This document shows positions 17,254 through 25,774 of a stretch of 64,000 nucleotides of DNA, in pieces (position 1 is the first letter of the stretch; each line of letters opens with the position of its first letter). The notes below the pieces were generated by a model. It had not been told where the DNA came from. It worked only from the letters and a program-made list of their open reading frames with translations, and ran no database searches. Both the position numbers and the translations under genes were made by a program. Source of the DNA: Saccharopolyspora gloriosae (GTDB lineage Bacteria > Actinomycetota > Actinomycetes > Mycobacteriales > Pseudonocardiaceae); NCBI RefSeq assembly GCF_014203325.1, contig NZ_JACHIV010000001.1, positions 1-64,000 on the forward strand, in the 5' to 3' direction.

Positions 17254-18063
17254 ATGAACTCCATTGCCGTACTGGGCGCGGGCAAGATCGGTGAATCCCT
17301 GCTGTCGGGGCTGCTGCACGCCGGTCGGAACCCGGCCGACCTGCTGTTCACCGAACGCCACCCGGAGCGGGCCGCCGAACTCACCGACAAGTACGGCATC
17401 GAGCACGTGGAGATCGACGCCGCGGTGCGGCGCGCCGACGTGCTGATCGTCGCGGTCAAGCCGCAGGACATCGAGCCGCTGCTGGACGGGGTGGCGCCGC
17501 TGCTGGAGCCGAGCACGCTGGTCGTGTCGCTGTGCGCGGGGCTGCCGACGAAGCTCTACGAGCGCCGCCTCGCCGCGGGCACCCCGGTGGTCCGGGTGAT
17601 GCCGAACACGCCGATGGTGGTCGGCGAGGCGATGAGCGCCATCTCGGCCGGTTCGCACGCAGACGAGAAGCACTTGGCGCTGGTGGAGGACCTGCTCAGC
17701 AGCGTCGGCCAGGTCGTGCGGGTCCCCGAGTCGCAGCAGGACGCGGTGACCGCGCTGTCGGGTTCCGGTCCCGCCTACTTCTTCTACCTGGTCGAGGCCA
17801 TGATCGACGCGGGCATCCTGCTGGGCATCCCGCGCGCCACCGCGGCCGACCTGATCGTGCAGTCCGCCGTGGGGGCGGCGACCATGCTCCGCGACGGCTC
17901 GGAGGGGCACCCGGTGATCCTGCGCGAGGCCGTGACCTCGCCCGCGGGCACCACCATCGCCGGCATCCGGGAGCTGGAGAAGCACGGCGTGCGGGCGGCC
18001 CTCATCGACGCGATCGAAGCCGCCAGGGACCGTTCCGTCGAGCTGGGCAGCGCCCACGACTGA
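17254..18063 (+). CDS. proC: Pyrroline-5-carboxylate reductase
   Basis: ProC catalyses the last step of proline synthesis with NAD(P)H. The 269-residue protein has the Rossmann motif AVLGAGKIGESLLSGL, VRVMPNTPMVVGEAMSAIS, and the C-terminal active-site block TALSGSGPAYFFYLVEAMIDAG, followed by LREAVTSPAGTTIAGI. ATG 17254 matches the family N-terminus. Position between the isomerase/thioesterase genes and the MerR-type small regulator parallels Rv0500. Confidence 0.97.
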   Translation: MNSIAVLGAGKIGESLLSGLLHAGRNPADLLFTERHPERAAELTDKYGIEHVEIDAAVRRADVLIVAVKPQDIEPLLDGVAPLLEPSTLVVSLCAGLPTKLYERRLAAGTPVVRVMPNTPMVVGEAMSAISAGSHADEKHLALVEDLLSSVGQVVRVPESQQDAVTALSGSGPAYFFYLVEAMIDAGILLGIPRATAADLIVQSAVGAATMLRDGSEGHPVILREAVTSPAGTTIAGIRELEKHGVRAALIDAIEAARDRSVELGSAHD

Positions 18064-18269
18064 CGGCGGACCCCGCAGGCCGGGTTGGCTTCTTCGGGGG
18101 GTTTCGAGATGTGGTGCAGGCGTCCTGACAGGCGGAAACTCCTGAAACCGGGACGTTCGTGCATCGCAGGATTCCCAGGCGTCCCGCTACTCTCGACAGA
18201 GCACGTGCGTGTGGAGTCCGTCGGAGGGGAAGCCGACGGCGCGTCACGTGTCGAAGGACTCGGTGAAGC

Positions 18270-18494
18270 ATGTCTGCGAACTCGGAACCCACCCAGCAAG
18301 CACCCCCGCACGTCGGGCAGGTGCAGTTCCTCACCGTGGCCGAAGTGGCCAGGTTGATGCGGGTGTCGAAGATGACCGTCTACCGGCTCGTGCACGCCGG
18401 TGATCTCCCAGCCGCGCGGGTGGGACGATCGTTTCGCGTTGCGGAGAACGACGTGCACGCCTATCTGGAGAACGCCTACTACAACGCGGGCTGA
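18270..18494 (+). CDS. Small helix-turn-helix (excisionase/MerR-like) DNA-binding protein
   Basis: A 74-residue protein with one winged helix: FLTVAEVARLMRVSKMTVYRLVHAGDLPAARVGRSFRV followed by ENDVHAYLENAYY. The fold is that of phage excisionases and of BldC-like regulators, but the gene is core chromosomal, equivalent to Rv0500A between proC and bS22 in mycobacteria. It is probably a DNA-binding regulator with unknown targets. A GC hairpin follows at 18534. Confidence 0.88.
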   Translation: MSANSEPTQQAPPHVGQVQFLTVAEVARLMRVSKMTVYRLVHAGDLPAARVGRSFRVAENDVHAYLENAYYNAG

Positions 18495-18533
18495 GGGCCG
18501 CGTTCCGGCGTCATAGCGGGAAAATCGCCGTCC

Positions 18534-18565
18534 GCCTCCGGACGCAGCACCGCCCGTCCGGAGGC
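18534..18565 (+). terminator. 11-bp hairpin after the small HTH gene
   Basis: GCCTCCGGACG pairs perfectly with CGTCCGGAGGC around a 10-nt loop, 40 bp after the stop. There is no U-tract. Confidence 0.5.
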
Positions 18566-18728
18566 CGCCGGGCCGCTGGGGAGGACCACGTCGTCAGGGG
18601 TGCACCGGTGGGCGGGTAGGCTGCGGCATCGGTCGTGCTTGATGCCGGTGCGCTCACCGGCGGTGCGCCACGGGGCAGCACCGGCACGAAATGACATTCG
18701 TACCAACGCCGACAGCGAAGGATTCCGC

Positions 18729-18830
18729 ATGGGCTCGGTCATCAAGAAGCGCCGCAAGCGCATGTCCAAGAAGAAGCACCGCAAGCTTCTGCGCAGGACC
18801 CGCGTCCAGCGTCGTAAGTTGGGCAAGTAA
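18729..18830 (+). CDS. Small ribosomal subunit protein bS22 (AURKAIP1/COX24 domain)
   Basis: A 33-residue, very basic protein ([20 protein letters not shown]...) that matches, as I recall it, the bS22 peptide seen in mycobacterial 30S structures; it binds 16S rRNA near the decoding/intersubunit region. The start is ATG 18729 with AAGGA at 18717-18721. A TAGGCT at 18618-18623 could be its promoter -10, giving a leader of about 100 nt. It is easily missed because of its size; a longer in-frame extension upstream has no support. Confidence 0.93.
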
Positions 18831-19149
18831 GGGAACTGCCGGACTCCGGCTCCGCCCGCGCGGTGCGAGACCAGAGTCTCGGGTCTCGCGCCTTCGCCGC
18901 CGCCGGCCACTCGGGTCGGCGGCGGTTGCTTTGGCACCCCTGTCCAGGTGGTCCGGGCCGGTTCCGGTTGCCCGGGCCGGGGGCCGCTGGTGGGGTGCAC
19001 GAGGATCCCGCCGCGTTTCCTCGCACGTAACCGGGGCCACCGCCCGGGCTGGGTAGCATCGTGAACGGAGCTCGTGCTTCGCGGCCGCCGCCCGTCGTCG
19101 GCGCGCGAATGCAAGCGATCACCCTCCGGCCGGACTCTCGGGGAGAACC
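18831..19149 (+). other. Intergenic region between bS22 and the epimerase gene
   Basis: These 319 bp hold no gene. GCGAGACC pairs with GGTCTCGC at 18865-18889 (a weak terminator candidate for bS22). A TAGCAT hexamer at 19053-19058 is a possible -10 for the epimerase gene, which would then have a 5' leader of about 85 nt. Confidence 0.4.
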
Positions 19150-20184
19150 ATGGTGCCGAACGTCGTCCTCGTGACGGGTGTCAGCAGCTTCCTGGGCGGG
19201 CACCTCGCCGCGCGGCTCGCCGCGAACCCCGACATCGAGCGCGTGCTGGGCGTGGACACCGCGCCCCCGCGGCCCGACCTGCGCCGCCGGATGGGCCGCA
19301 CCGAGTTCGTGCGCGCCGACATCCGCAACCCGCTGATCTCCAAGGTGATCGCCGGCGCGAACGTGGACACCGTGGTGCACGCCGCCGTCAACTCCCAGTC
19401 CGGGCCCGAGGGGCGCGCGGCGATGAAGGAGATCAACGTCATCGGCACCATGCAGCTGCTGGCGGCCTGCCAGAAGGCGCCGGAGCTGCGCCGGATGGTG
19501 ATCAAGTCGACGACGGCCGTCTACGGCGCCAGCCCCCGCGACCCCGCCGTGTTCTCGGAGGACATGGAGCCCAAGGACCTGCCGTCGTCCGGCTACGCCA
19601 AGGACGCCGGGGAGATCGAGGGCTACGTGCGCGGGTTCGGCAGGCGGCGCCCGGACGTGGACATCACGACGCTGCGCTTCACCCACCTCATCGGGCCGCG
19701 CATCGACGCGGACCTCACCCGCTACTTCGCGCTGCCGCTGGTGCCGACGGTGCTCGGCTACGACGCCCGGATGCAGCTGCTGCACTCCGAGGACGCGCTG
19801 GCCGTGCTGGAGAAGGCGACGACCCACGCCCTGCCCGGCGTGTTCAACGCGGGCGGCGACGGCGTGCTGATGCTGTCCCAGGCGATCCGGCGCGCCGGGC
19901 GGGTGGCCGTCCCCGTGCCGCGGCTCGGCGTGCCCGCGATGAGCCGGTTCTTCCGGGGCGCGCGGCTCGTCGACTTCTCCCCGGAGCAGATGCGGTTCCT
20001 GAACTTCGGCCGGGTCGTGGACACCACGAAGCTGCGCGAGCGCTTCGGGTTCACCCCGCGCTGGACCACGCAGCAAGCGTTCGACGACTTCGTGCGCGGA
20101 CGCGACCTGCACCCGGTGATCGACCCCGACCGCGTCACGGCGTGGGAACGCGGCGTCGGTGACCTGCTCGCCCGACTGCGGTGA
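19150..20184 (+). CDS. NAD-dependent epimerase/dehydratase (GalE2-like SDR)
   Basis: A 344-residue extended short-chain dehydrogenase. The N-terminal Rossmann motif is VTGVSSFLGGHLA (GxxxFxG-type), followed by a VVHAAVNS segment. The active-site region has STTAVYGASPRD and SGYAKDAGE, where YAKxxxE replaces the usual YxxxK, so the catalytic Tyr-Lys pair looks atypical. It matches the position and size of Rv0501 (galE2). Role in nucleotide-sugar metabolism is inferred from family. The next gene starts 11 bp after its stop and belongs to the same unit. Confidence 0.85.
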   Translation: MVPNVVLVTGVSSFLGGHLAARLAANPDIERVLGVDTAPPRPDLRRRMGRTEFVRADIRNPLISKVIAGANVDTVVHAAVNSQSGPEGRAAMKEINVIGTMQLLAACQKAPELRRMVIKSTTAVYGASPRDPAVFSEDMEPKDLPSSGYAKDAGEIEGYVRGFGRRRPDVDITTLRFTHLIGPRIDADLTRYFALPLVPTVLGYDARMQLLHSEDALAVLEKATTHALPGVFNAGGDGVLMLSQAIRRAGRVAVPVPRLGVPAMSRFFRGARLVDFSPEQMRFLNFGRVVDTTKLRERFGFTPRWTTQQAFDDFVRGRDLHPVIDPDRVTAWERGVGDLLARLR

Positions 20185-20195
20185 TGGGAGGCCAG

Positions 20196-21149
20196 ATGGC
20201 GGACGCCCGAGTGATCCCGCTGCACCCGGCGGATCAGCGGACCGGAGGTGGCGCGCGGCGCGGCGCGGCACCGATGCCGGAGTCCGTCCCCGCGCCGGAG
20301 GACGGTGCCGGGGGCTGGGAGGACGCGGTGGCCGACGCGCTGGCCTTCGCCCGCCGCAGGCTGCTCGGCGACTACAAGGTCGACGAGTTCGGCTTCGACG
20401 AGGACCTCACCGACCACCTCGTGGTGCCGCCGCTGCGACCGCTGTATGAGAAGTGGTTCCGGGTGGAGGCCACCGGCTTGGAGAACGTCCCCGAGTCGGG
20501 GGCGCTGGTGGTCGCGAACCACTCCGGGACGTTGCCGCTGGACGCGCTGATGACGACGGTGGCGCTGCGCGACCACCACGATCCGGGCAGGCACCTGCGG
20601 ATGCTCGGCGCGGACCTCGTGTTCCGGCTGCCGATGGTCAGCTCCATCGCGCGCAAGGCCGGGCACACCCTCGCCTGCAATCCCGACGCGGAACGGCTGC
20701 TGCGGGCCGGTGAACTGGTGGGCGTGTGGCCGGAGGGCTTCAAGGGCATCGGCAAGCCCTACCGGGACCGGTACAAGCTGCAGCGGTTCGGCCGCGGCGG
20801 GTTCGTCTCGGCCGCGATGCGCACCGGCGCGCCGATCGTTCCCTGCTCGATCGTCGGCGCGGAGGAGATCTACCCGAAGCTCGCCGACATCCGTCCGCTG
20901 GCCAGGCTGCTGGGCGTGCCGTACTTCCCGGTGACCCCGCTGTTCCCGCACTTCGGGCCGCTGGGCATGGTTCCGCTGCCGTCGAAGTGGTACATCGAGT
21001 TCGGCGAGCCGGTCGAGACGGCGCACTTCGACGAGGGCGCCGCGGACGACCCCATGGTCGTGTTCAGCCTCAGCGACCAGGTCCGCGAGATCATCCAGCA
21101 GACCCTCTACCGGCTGCTGTCCCAGCGGCAGAACGTCTTCCTCGGCTAG
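20196..21149 (+). CDS. Lysophospholipid acyltransferase family protein (Rv0502-like)
   Basis: A 317-residue acyltransferase with the motif NHSGTLPLD (His109, Asp116) of the PlsC/LPLAT subfamily, LVGVWPEGFKGIGKPYRDRYKLQRFGRGGF, and APIVPCSIVGAEEIYPKL. It probably transfers a fatty acyl chain to a lysophospholipid or glycerol derivative at the inner membrane face. ATG 20196 is chosen because GGGAGG lies at 20186-20191; GTG 20181 and ATG 20184 are further upstream but too close to that site. It is co-transcribed with the epimerase and convergent with the HAD gene, 4 bp from its end. Confidence 0.88.
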   Translation: MADARVIPLHPADQRTGGGARRGAAPMPESVPAPEDGAGGWEDAVADALAFARRRLLGDYKVDEFGFDEDLTDHLVVPPLRPLYEKWFRVEATGLENVPESGALVVANHSGTLPLDALMTTVALRDHHDPGRHLRMLGADLVFRLPMVSSIARKAGHTLACNPDAERLLRAGELVGVWPEGFKGIGKPYRDRYKLQRFGRGGFVSAAMRTGAPIVPCSIVGAEEIYPKLADIRPLARLLGVPYFPVTPLFPHFGPLGMVPLPSKWYIEFGEPVETAHFDEGAADDPMVVFSLSDQVREIIQQTLYRLLSQRQNVFLG

Positions 21150-21153
21150 GAGC

Positions 21154-22116
21154 TCAGGAGCGGTCGCGGCGACGGTAGGCGAGGCCCGCGGCGATCGCAC
21201 CCGCGACGGCGCTCGCGCCGAGCATGGACTGGGCGCCGATGCGGGCGGCTTTGCGGCCGGTGCGGAAGTCGCGGATCTCCCAGCCGCGGGAGCGCGCGAT
21301 GTCGCGCAGCCGCTGGTCCGGGTTCACCGCCACCGCCGTGCCCACGGCCGAGAGCATCGGCACGTCGTTGGCCGAGTCCGAGTAGGCCGTGCAGCGGCGC
21401 AGGTCGAGGCCTTCGCTGGCGGCGAGCGCGCGCACGGCGTGCGCCTTCGCCCGGCCGTGCAGCATCTCGCCGACGAGCCTGCCGGTGTAGAGGCCGTCGG
21501 CGTGCCCGGCGACGGTGCCCAGCGCCCCGGTCAGGCCGAGCCTGCGGGCGATGATCTGCGCCAGTTCCACGGGGGTGGCGGTCACCAGCCACACCCGCTG
21601 CCCGGCGTCGAGGTGCATCTGCGCGAGCGCGCGGGTGCCCGCCCAGATCCGGTCGGACATCAGCTCGTCGTAGATCTCCTCGCTGAGCTCGACGAGTTCG
21701 GCGACCTTGCGCCCGGCCACGAACGACAGCGCCTGCTCGCGGCTGGCCTGCACGTCGTCGGCGTTCTCCCGGCCGCCGACGCGGAACTTCAGCTGCTGCC
21801 AGGCGAATCCGGCCAGGTCGGAGGCGGTGAAGAACTTGCGCGCCGCCATGCCGCGGGCGAAGTGGAACAGCGAGGCGCCCATCATCATCGTGTTGTCCAC
21901 GTCGAAGAAGGCCGCCGCTGTCAGGTCGGGCGGTGCGGTGAGCGAGCCGCCGGGTTCGGCGCCGGCCACGGCCGCCTCGGCGGAGGCCCGGCCGGCCACC
22001 TTCGCGCTGTCGAACGACGCGTCCGCCGGGTCCGGTTCGGCCGGGGTGCCGGGCACGTCGTGTTCAGGGACGTGGTGCTCTGGGCCGTCGTGGCCTGGGT
22101 CCCTGCTTGTCGGCAC
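21154..22116 (-). CDS. HAD-IB family hydrolase (SerB1-like)
   Basis: A 320-residue haloacid-dehalogenase phosphatase. The catalytic motif is [11 protein letters not shown] (Asp72 nucleophile, Asp74), with [12 protein letters not shown] as motif II and [11 protein letters not shown] as motif IV; a C-terminal hydrophobic segment ([18 protein letters not shown]) could anchor it to the membrane. Residues 1-60 are a disordered acidic extension. It resembles Rv0505c (serB1), annotated as phosphoserine phosphatase-like; a lipid-phosphate substrate is also possible given the adjacent acyltransferase. The GTG start at 22116 has GGGAGG 7 nt upstream. Confidence 0.87.
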   Translation of the reverse strand: MPTSRDPGHDGPEHHVPEHDVPGTPAEPDPADASFDSAKVAGRASAEAAVAGAEPGGSLTAPPDLTAAAFFDVDNTMMMGASLFHFARGMAARKFFTASDLAGFAWQQLKFRVGGRENADDVQASREQALSFVAGRKVAELVELSEEIYDELMSDRIWAGTRALAQMHLDAGQRVWLVTATPVELAQIIARRLGLTGALGTVAGHADGLYTGRLVGEMLHGRAKAHAVRALAASEGLDLRRCTAYSDSANDVPMLSAVGTAVAVNPDQRLRDIARSRGWEIRDFRTGRKAARIGAQSMLGASAVAGAIAAGLAYRRRDRS

Positions 22117-22311
22117 CGCCGCGCCTCCCGGTCTTGCTCCGGCTGGATGAGTCCTTGCTCGGGTCGGTCCTGGATCCCCAGGGCGCTGAGCGGGCCGTTT
22201 CCAGTGGTGCCGACCCGGTTCAGCAGGCTTCCAGCTTAGAGGCTCCCTCTCGGCCCGTTGGCGCGGTCCACGCCGACGGGCCGGGACGGAACATGATCGT
22301 GATCGCGGGGC

Positions 22312-23049
22312 TCAGCGCACATCGTCGGGCAGCAGCTGGGCCAGCCGCCGCACGGCGCGGTGCTGCAGGGCTTTGATGGCGCCTTCGCCGCGGTGCATGC
22401 GCTGCGCCGTCTCGGTCACCGACAGGCCCTGCATGAACCGCAGCTTGATGCATTCGCGCTGGTCGGGGTTGAGCTGCCGGACGCAGCGCAGCAGTTCCTG
22501 CTGGGTGGCGGCGTCGAGCACGTGCTGTTCCGGGCCGCACTGGGCCTGCGGCCGGTGCTGGGCGTCGGTGAGCTCGGGGATGGGCACTTCGAGGCGGGCG
22601 CGGCTGGACTTCACGTGGTCCAGGACGAGGTTCTTGGCGATGGTGATGAACCAGGCGGCGACGTCGCGGCCCTGGTAGCTGACGGTCGCGATCCGGCGCA
22701 GCGCGCGCAGGAAGGTCTCGCTGGTGATGTCCTCGGCGAGGCAGTGGTCGCTGACGCGGAACAGCACGTAGCGGTAGACCACGTGCGCGTACTCGTCGTA
22801 GAGCTTGCCGAAGGCGTCGGCGTCGCCGTTCTGGGCGGCGCTGACGTGCCGCCAGTTCTCGCCCGGCGCGGGTTCGGCCGCGGGCTGCGTCGTCGCCGGT
22901 TCGGCCTCCGGCCGCCGCTCGGCGGGTTCGGGGTGCCGCCGCGGTGCCTGCTGGTGCTGCTGGGCGGCCCGGCCGGGCGGGCGGTCCGGGAGGTGCGCGT
23001 GCCGGTGGTGGGCCGAGTGGACCGGGGCGGGCAACGTGCTGGTGAGCAT
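22312..23049 (-). CDS. bldN: ECF sigma factor of the BldN type
   Basis: A 245-residue ECF sigma factor. Region 2 (NGDADAFGKLYDEYAHVVYRYV...AEDITSETFLRALRRI...YQGRDVAAWFITIAKNLV) and region 4 (LRCVRQLNPDQRECIKLRFM...EGAIKALQHRAVRRLAQLLPDD) match Streptomyces BldN, which controls aerial development. Residues 1-68 are a His/Pro/Gln-rich extension; in Streptomyces BldN has an N-terminal pro-sequence, but this one is lower in complexity. ATG 23049 has GGAGG 12 nt upstream. No RsbN-like anti-sigma gene adjoins it. It is divergent from the acyl-CoA synthetase gene. Confidence 0.85.
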   Translation of the reverse strand: MLTSTLPAPVHSAHHRHAHLPDRPPGRAAQQHQQAPRRHPEPAERRPEAEPATTQPAAEPAPGENWRHVSAAQNGDADAFGKLYDEYAHVVYRYVLFRVSDHCLAEDITSETFLRALRRIATVSYQGRDVAAWFITIAKNLVLDHVKSSRARLEVPIPELTDAQHRPQAQCGPEQHVLDAATQQELLRCVRQLNPDQRECIKLRFMQGLSVTETAQRMHRGEGAIKALQHRAVRRLAQLLPDDVR

Positions 23050-23164
23050 TGTCTCGACCGACCTCCTGCCGTGGTGGTGACCCGGCTGTGGTGGCGCTGT
23101 GGCCTGCGGGTCACCGGGGGCGTGCTGGTCTGGTGCAACGTGATGATTCGGTCTGCGTCGCCGG

Positions 23165-23190
23165 AGCATACGTGTTGTTACTCATAAGTA
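23165..23190 (-). promoter_or_regulatory. Probable bldN promoter -10 with a 12-bp inverted repeat beside it
   Basis: On the minus strand TATGCT (23165-23170) is a good -10, giving a leader of about 108 nt. A near-perfect palindrome, TACTCATAAGTA (23179-23190), covers the spacer/-35 region, where a regulator could act. It does not fit the BldD consensus spacing exactly. Confidence 0.35.
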
Positions 23191-23326
23191 GGTAGTGCTT
23201 CGGGGTCTCGGATTCATCGCGGTTGCCTCAGCGCCCCACCGCACGGTTGGGTGATGTCGAACACCCTTTGCGACACTGCGGGGGCGCCGCGAACGGCTCC
23301 GCAGGCACGGCGATGGAGGTACGCCC

Positions 23327-24853
23327 ATGTCGACCGATGCGTGCCCACCCCGGGTCACCGGCGGGTCCGGTGCCGCGAACCCCGATGTGAACCTGGCGGA
23401 TCTCGTGCGGGCCGCCGCCGAGCGCGGGCCCGACCACCCCGCGCTCATCGACATCGCCGGTCACGAGATGAACTGGTCCGAACTCGACGCCGCCGTCACC
23501 GGTTTCGGCCGGCGGTTGCTGGACGAGGGCGTGCGGCCCGGTGACCGGGTGGCGCTGGCGCTGTCGACGGGGTTCGAGTTCTGCGTCGCGCTGTTCGCGG
23601 TGTTCCGGATCGGTGCGACCGCCGTCCCGCTGCCGCCGACCGCTCCCGGCCCGGAACTGCGCCGGGTGATCGACGACAGCGGAGCCCGGCTGCTGATCAC
23701 CGTGCGCGGTGACGACTCGGCCCCGGAGGAGGACTTCGGCGTCGCCAGGCTGGATCCGCCGACGGGAACCGAGCGGACCGATCTCGCGCTGCCGCAGGTC
23801 ACCGCCGACCTCGCCGTGCTCTGCTACACCTCCGGCACCTCGGGACCCGCGCGCGGCGCGATGCTGCCGCACTCCGCGCTGCTGGCGAACGTGCGCCAGT
23901 GCGCGCGGCTGCGCCCGATGCCGGTCAACGCCGCCGACCGGGTGCTGCTGGCGCTGCCGATGTACCACGCGTTCGGCCTCGGGCCCGGCATGTTGCAGGT
24001 CGCGGCCGTGGGAGCCACCGCCGTGCTGCTGCCGCACTTCGATGCCGACGAGTCGCTGGCGACGATCGCGCGGCACCGGGTGACCTGCGTCGTGGGGGTG
24101 CCGCCGATGTACCGGGCGTGGTTGCGCACGCCGCCGGACCGGCTGCGCGAGGGCATGTCCACGGTTCGGCTGCTGACCTCCGGCGCCGCCCCGCTGGGCG
24201 CCGACGTGGCCGCGGCGGTGCGCTCGGCGACGGGGCTGGACGTGTTCGAGGGCTACGGGCTCACCGAGACCGGGCCGGTGGTGACCACGACGCTCGCCGG
24301 TGAGCGGGCCAAGCCCGGATCGGTGGGTCGCGCGCTGCCGGGCGTGCAGGTGCGGCTGGTCGACGCCGACGGTTCGCCGATGGACGAGGCCGACGGGGAC
24401 ACCGGCCGGGTCGCGGTGCGCGGCGAGAACCTGTTCCGCGGCTACTGGCCGGACGCCGCGCACGGGCCGGACGACGAGGGCTGGTTCCGCACCGGCGACG
24501 TCGGCTACTTCGACGCCGACGGCGATCTGCACCTGGTGGACCGGGCCACCGACCTGATCATCGTGAACGGGTTCAACGTGTACCCGAGGGAGGTCGAGGT
24601 GGTGCTGGCCGAGCTCGCCGGGGTGCGCGAGTCGGCGGTGGTCGGCGTGCCGGACGAGGCGCAGGGCGAGGCGATCAAGGCCGTCGTGGTCGCCGAACCC
24701 GGTGCCGAGCCGACTCCGGAGCAGGTGCGCGCGCACTGCGCCGCCCGGCTGGCGAAGTTCAAGGTCCCCGGCGAGGTCGTGTTCGCGAGCGCGCTGCCGC
24801 ACTCGCCCACCGGGAAGATCGCCCGCCGGACCCTCCGCTCGCCCGCGCCGTGA
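23327..24853 (+). CDS. Class I adenylate-forming acyl-CoA synthetase
   Basis: A 508-residue ANL-superfamily enzyme: P-loop CYTSGTSGPARGAMLPHSAL (Arg where most members have Lys), FEGYGLTETGPV, EGWFRTGDVGYFDADGDLHLVDRATDLI, VNGFNVYPREVE, and the C-terminal catalytic lysine in PHSPTGKIARRTLR. It activates a carboxylate, probably a fatty acid, with ATP and CoA. The start is ATG 23327 with GGAGG about 8 nt upstream. It is divergent from bldN. Substrate is not predictable from the visible motifs. Confidence 0.9.
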   Translation: MSTDACPPRVTGGSGAANPDVNLADLVRAAAERGPDHPALIDIAGHEMNWSELDAAVTGFGRRLLDEGVRPGDRVALALSTGFEFCVALFAVFRIGATAVPLPPTAPGPELRRVIDDSGARLLITVRGDDSAPEEDFGVARLDPPTGTERTDLALPQVTADLAVLCYTSGTSGPARGAMLPHSALLANVRQCARLRPMPVNAADRVLLALPMYHAFGLGPGMLQVAAVGATAVLLPHFDADESLATIARHRVTCVVGVPPMYRAWLRTPPDRLREGMSTVRLLTSGAAPLGADVAAAVRSATGLDVFEGYGLTETGPVVTTTLAGERAKPGSVGRALPGVQVRLVDADGSPMDEADGDTGRVAVRGENLFRGYWPDAAHGPDDEGWFRTGDVGYFDADGDLHLVDRATDLIIVNGFNVYPREVEVVLAELAGVRESAVVGVPDEAQGEAIKAVVVAEPGAEPTPEQVRAHCAARLAKFKVPGEVVFASALPHSPTGKIARRTLRSPAP

Positions 24854-24856
24854 GCT

Positions 24857-24972
24857 CCTGTCTTTGATCTCGGCTTGAGCTGTGGGTCGCTCGGCGGAAC
24901 CTCAGCGGCTTCCTCGCTGGCAGGACACGACCAGCAACCCCGCGCACCCGGAACGACAAGATCAAAGACAGG
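24857..24972 (+). repeat. Repeat copy G: TTTGATC-ended element without the palindrome
   Basis: The ends are a perfect 14-bp inverted repeat, CCTGTCTTTGATCT (24857-24870) and AGATCAAAGACAGG (24959-24972). Inside, the order GAGC...GGTCG...GGCGGAACCTCAG and then CTCAGCGGCTTC...CGCTGGCAGGAC aligns with the flanks of copies D and E, but the 83-nt palindrome is missing. The end repeat could also act as a terminator for the synthetase gene. Confidence 0.65.
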
Positions 24973-25058
24973 CTCCGGGGTCAGCCTGGTTCCCGGCCGG
25001 GAATCCCGGCCCCGGGAGGTCGGTACCTTGAGGTGAGGTCTGGTCGAGGAGGTCGGAA

Positions 25059-25316
25059 GTGCCGGAGTCCGCGGGAACGGGGCGCGCGGTCACGTTGCTG
25101 GTGCGCGAGCGGTGCCACCTGTGCGACGTGGCGCTCGCAGAGGTGCGCGAGGTGTGCGGCGAGCTGGGCGTGCCCTGGTCGACCGAGGACGTGGACGCCG
25201 ACCCCGAGCAGCGCGCGGAGTACGGCGACCGGGTGCCGGTGATCCTCGTCGACGGTGTCGAGCACGGGTACTGGAAGGTCGAGCCCGACCGCCTCCGCGC
25301 GGCGCTGACCCGCTGA
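25059..25316 (+). CDS. Glutaredoxin-like protein (CxxC)
   Basis: An 85-residue thioredoxin-fold protein with the redox motif ERCHLCD near the N-terminus and RVPVILVDGVEHGYWKVEP (cis-proline region) near the end. It probably serves as a thiol reductant in the cytoplasm. The GTG start has GAGGAGG at 25046-25052. It is equivalent to Rv0508, which also sits ahead of hemA. A GC hairpin follows it, so it is probably separate from the rex-hem unit. Confidence 0.88.
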   Translation: MPESAGTGRAVTLLVRERCHLCDVALAEVREVCGELGVPWSTEDVDADPEQRAEYGDRVPVILVDGVEHGYWKVEPDRLRAALTR

Positions 25317-25385
25317 CCGCGTCAGGCGGCGGCAGGACGGCCGAAGACCGCCGAGCCCGTTTCGCCCGTTCGGCCCTGGCGGCGC

Positions 25386-25425
25386 GCGTTTCGCGGCCCG
25401 GCCGGGGTGCTCGGCCGCGAAACGC
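25386..25425 (+). terminator. 13-bp hairpin after the glutaredoxin gene
   Basis: GCGTTTCGCGGCC (25386-25398) pairs perfectly with GGCCGCGAAACGC (25413-25425). There is no U-tract. It separates the glutaredoxin gene from the rex promoter; the rest of the 458-bp gap 25317-25774 contains only the rex promoter and operator. Confidence 0.55.
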
Positions 25426-25630
25426 CTGGAGCGCGGGGCGTCGCGCCGGGTGTGTCGTTTCGCACCGAGCCGTCGGCCGCACGATCACCGCCAGCCTCGC
25501 GCTGATCGTCAACCGGAGCCGGATGCCTGCCAAGGCGTCCCTCTGACCAGTCGTTTTGGTTCGCGAGGGGCGCATCCGACATCATGGTGCAGGGTGGTCG
25601 TGCGGTCGCTGAGGCGGTCGCGCACGGACT

Positions 25631-25648
25631 TTGTGCCTGTCTTCACAA
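25631..25648 (+). promoter_or_regulatory. Rex operator overlapping the rex promoter
   Basis: The 18-mer TTGTGCCTGTCTTCACAA has the TTGTG-n8-CACAA form of actinobacterial Rex operators. Its left half doubles as the -35 (TTGTGC, 25631-25636), 17 bp from TACGGT (25654-25659). Rex bound here would block the -35, so rex and the hem genes are probably repressed until NADH rises. Confidence 0.85.
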
Positions 25649-25774
25649 ATGGCTACGGTGGTCTCTGAGCCGTGTCATCGAGGTCAGCGGTTCGCACCCT
25701 GGTTCACGCCGGTGCGCCGCTCGATCAGCGAGCGCGGCGGACGAGCATCACCAAGGCAGGTCAAGGGAGAGCCA

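Noticed and set aside
18270-18494. Excisionase-like protein as a sign of a prophage
   Set aside because: No integrase, attachment site or phage genes are nearby, and the gene has a syntenic core counterpart in mycobacteria.
23179-23190. BldD box upstream of bldN
   Set aside because: The palindrome TACTCATAAGTA has one base too many between the AC and GT half-site cores for the BldD consensus, so it is reported only as an unassigned inverted repeat.
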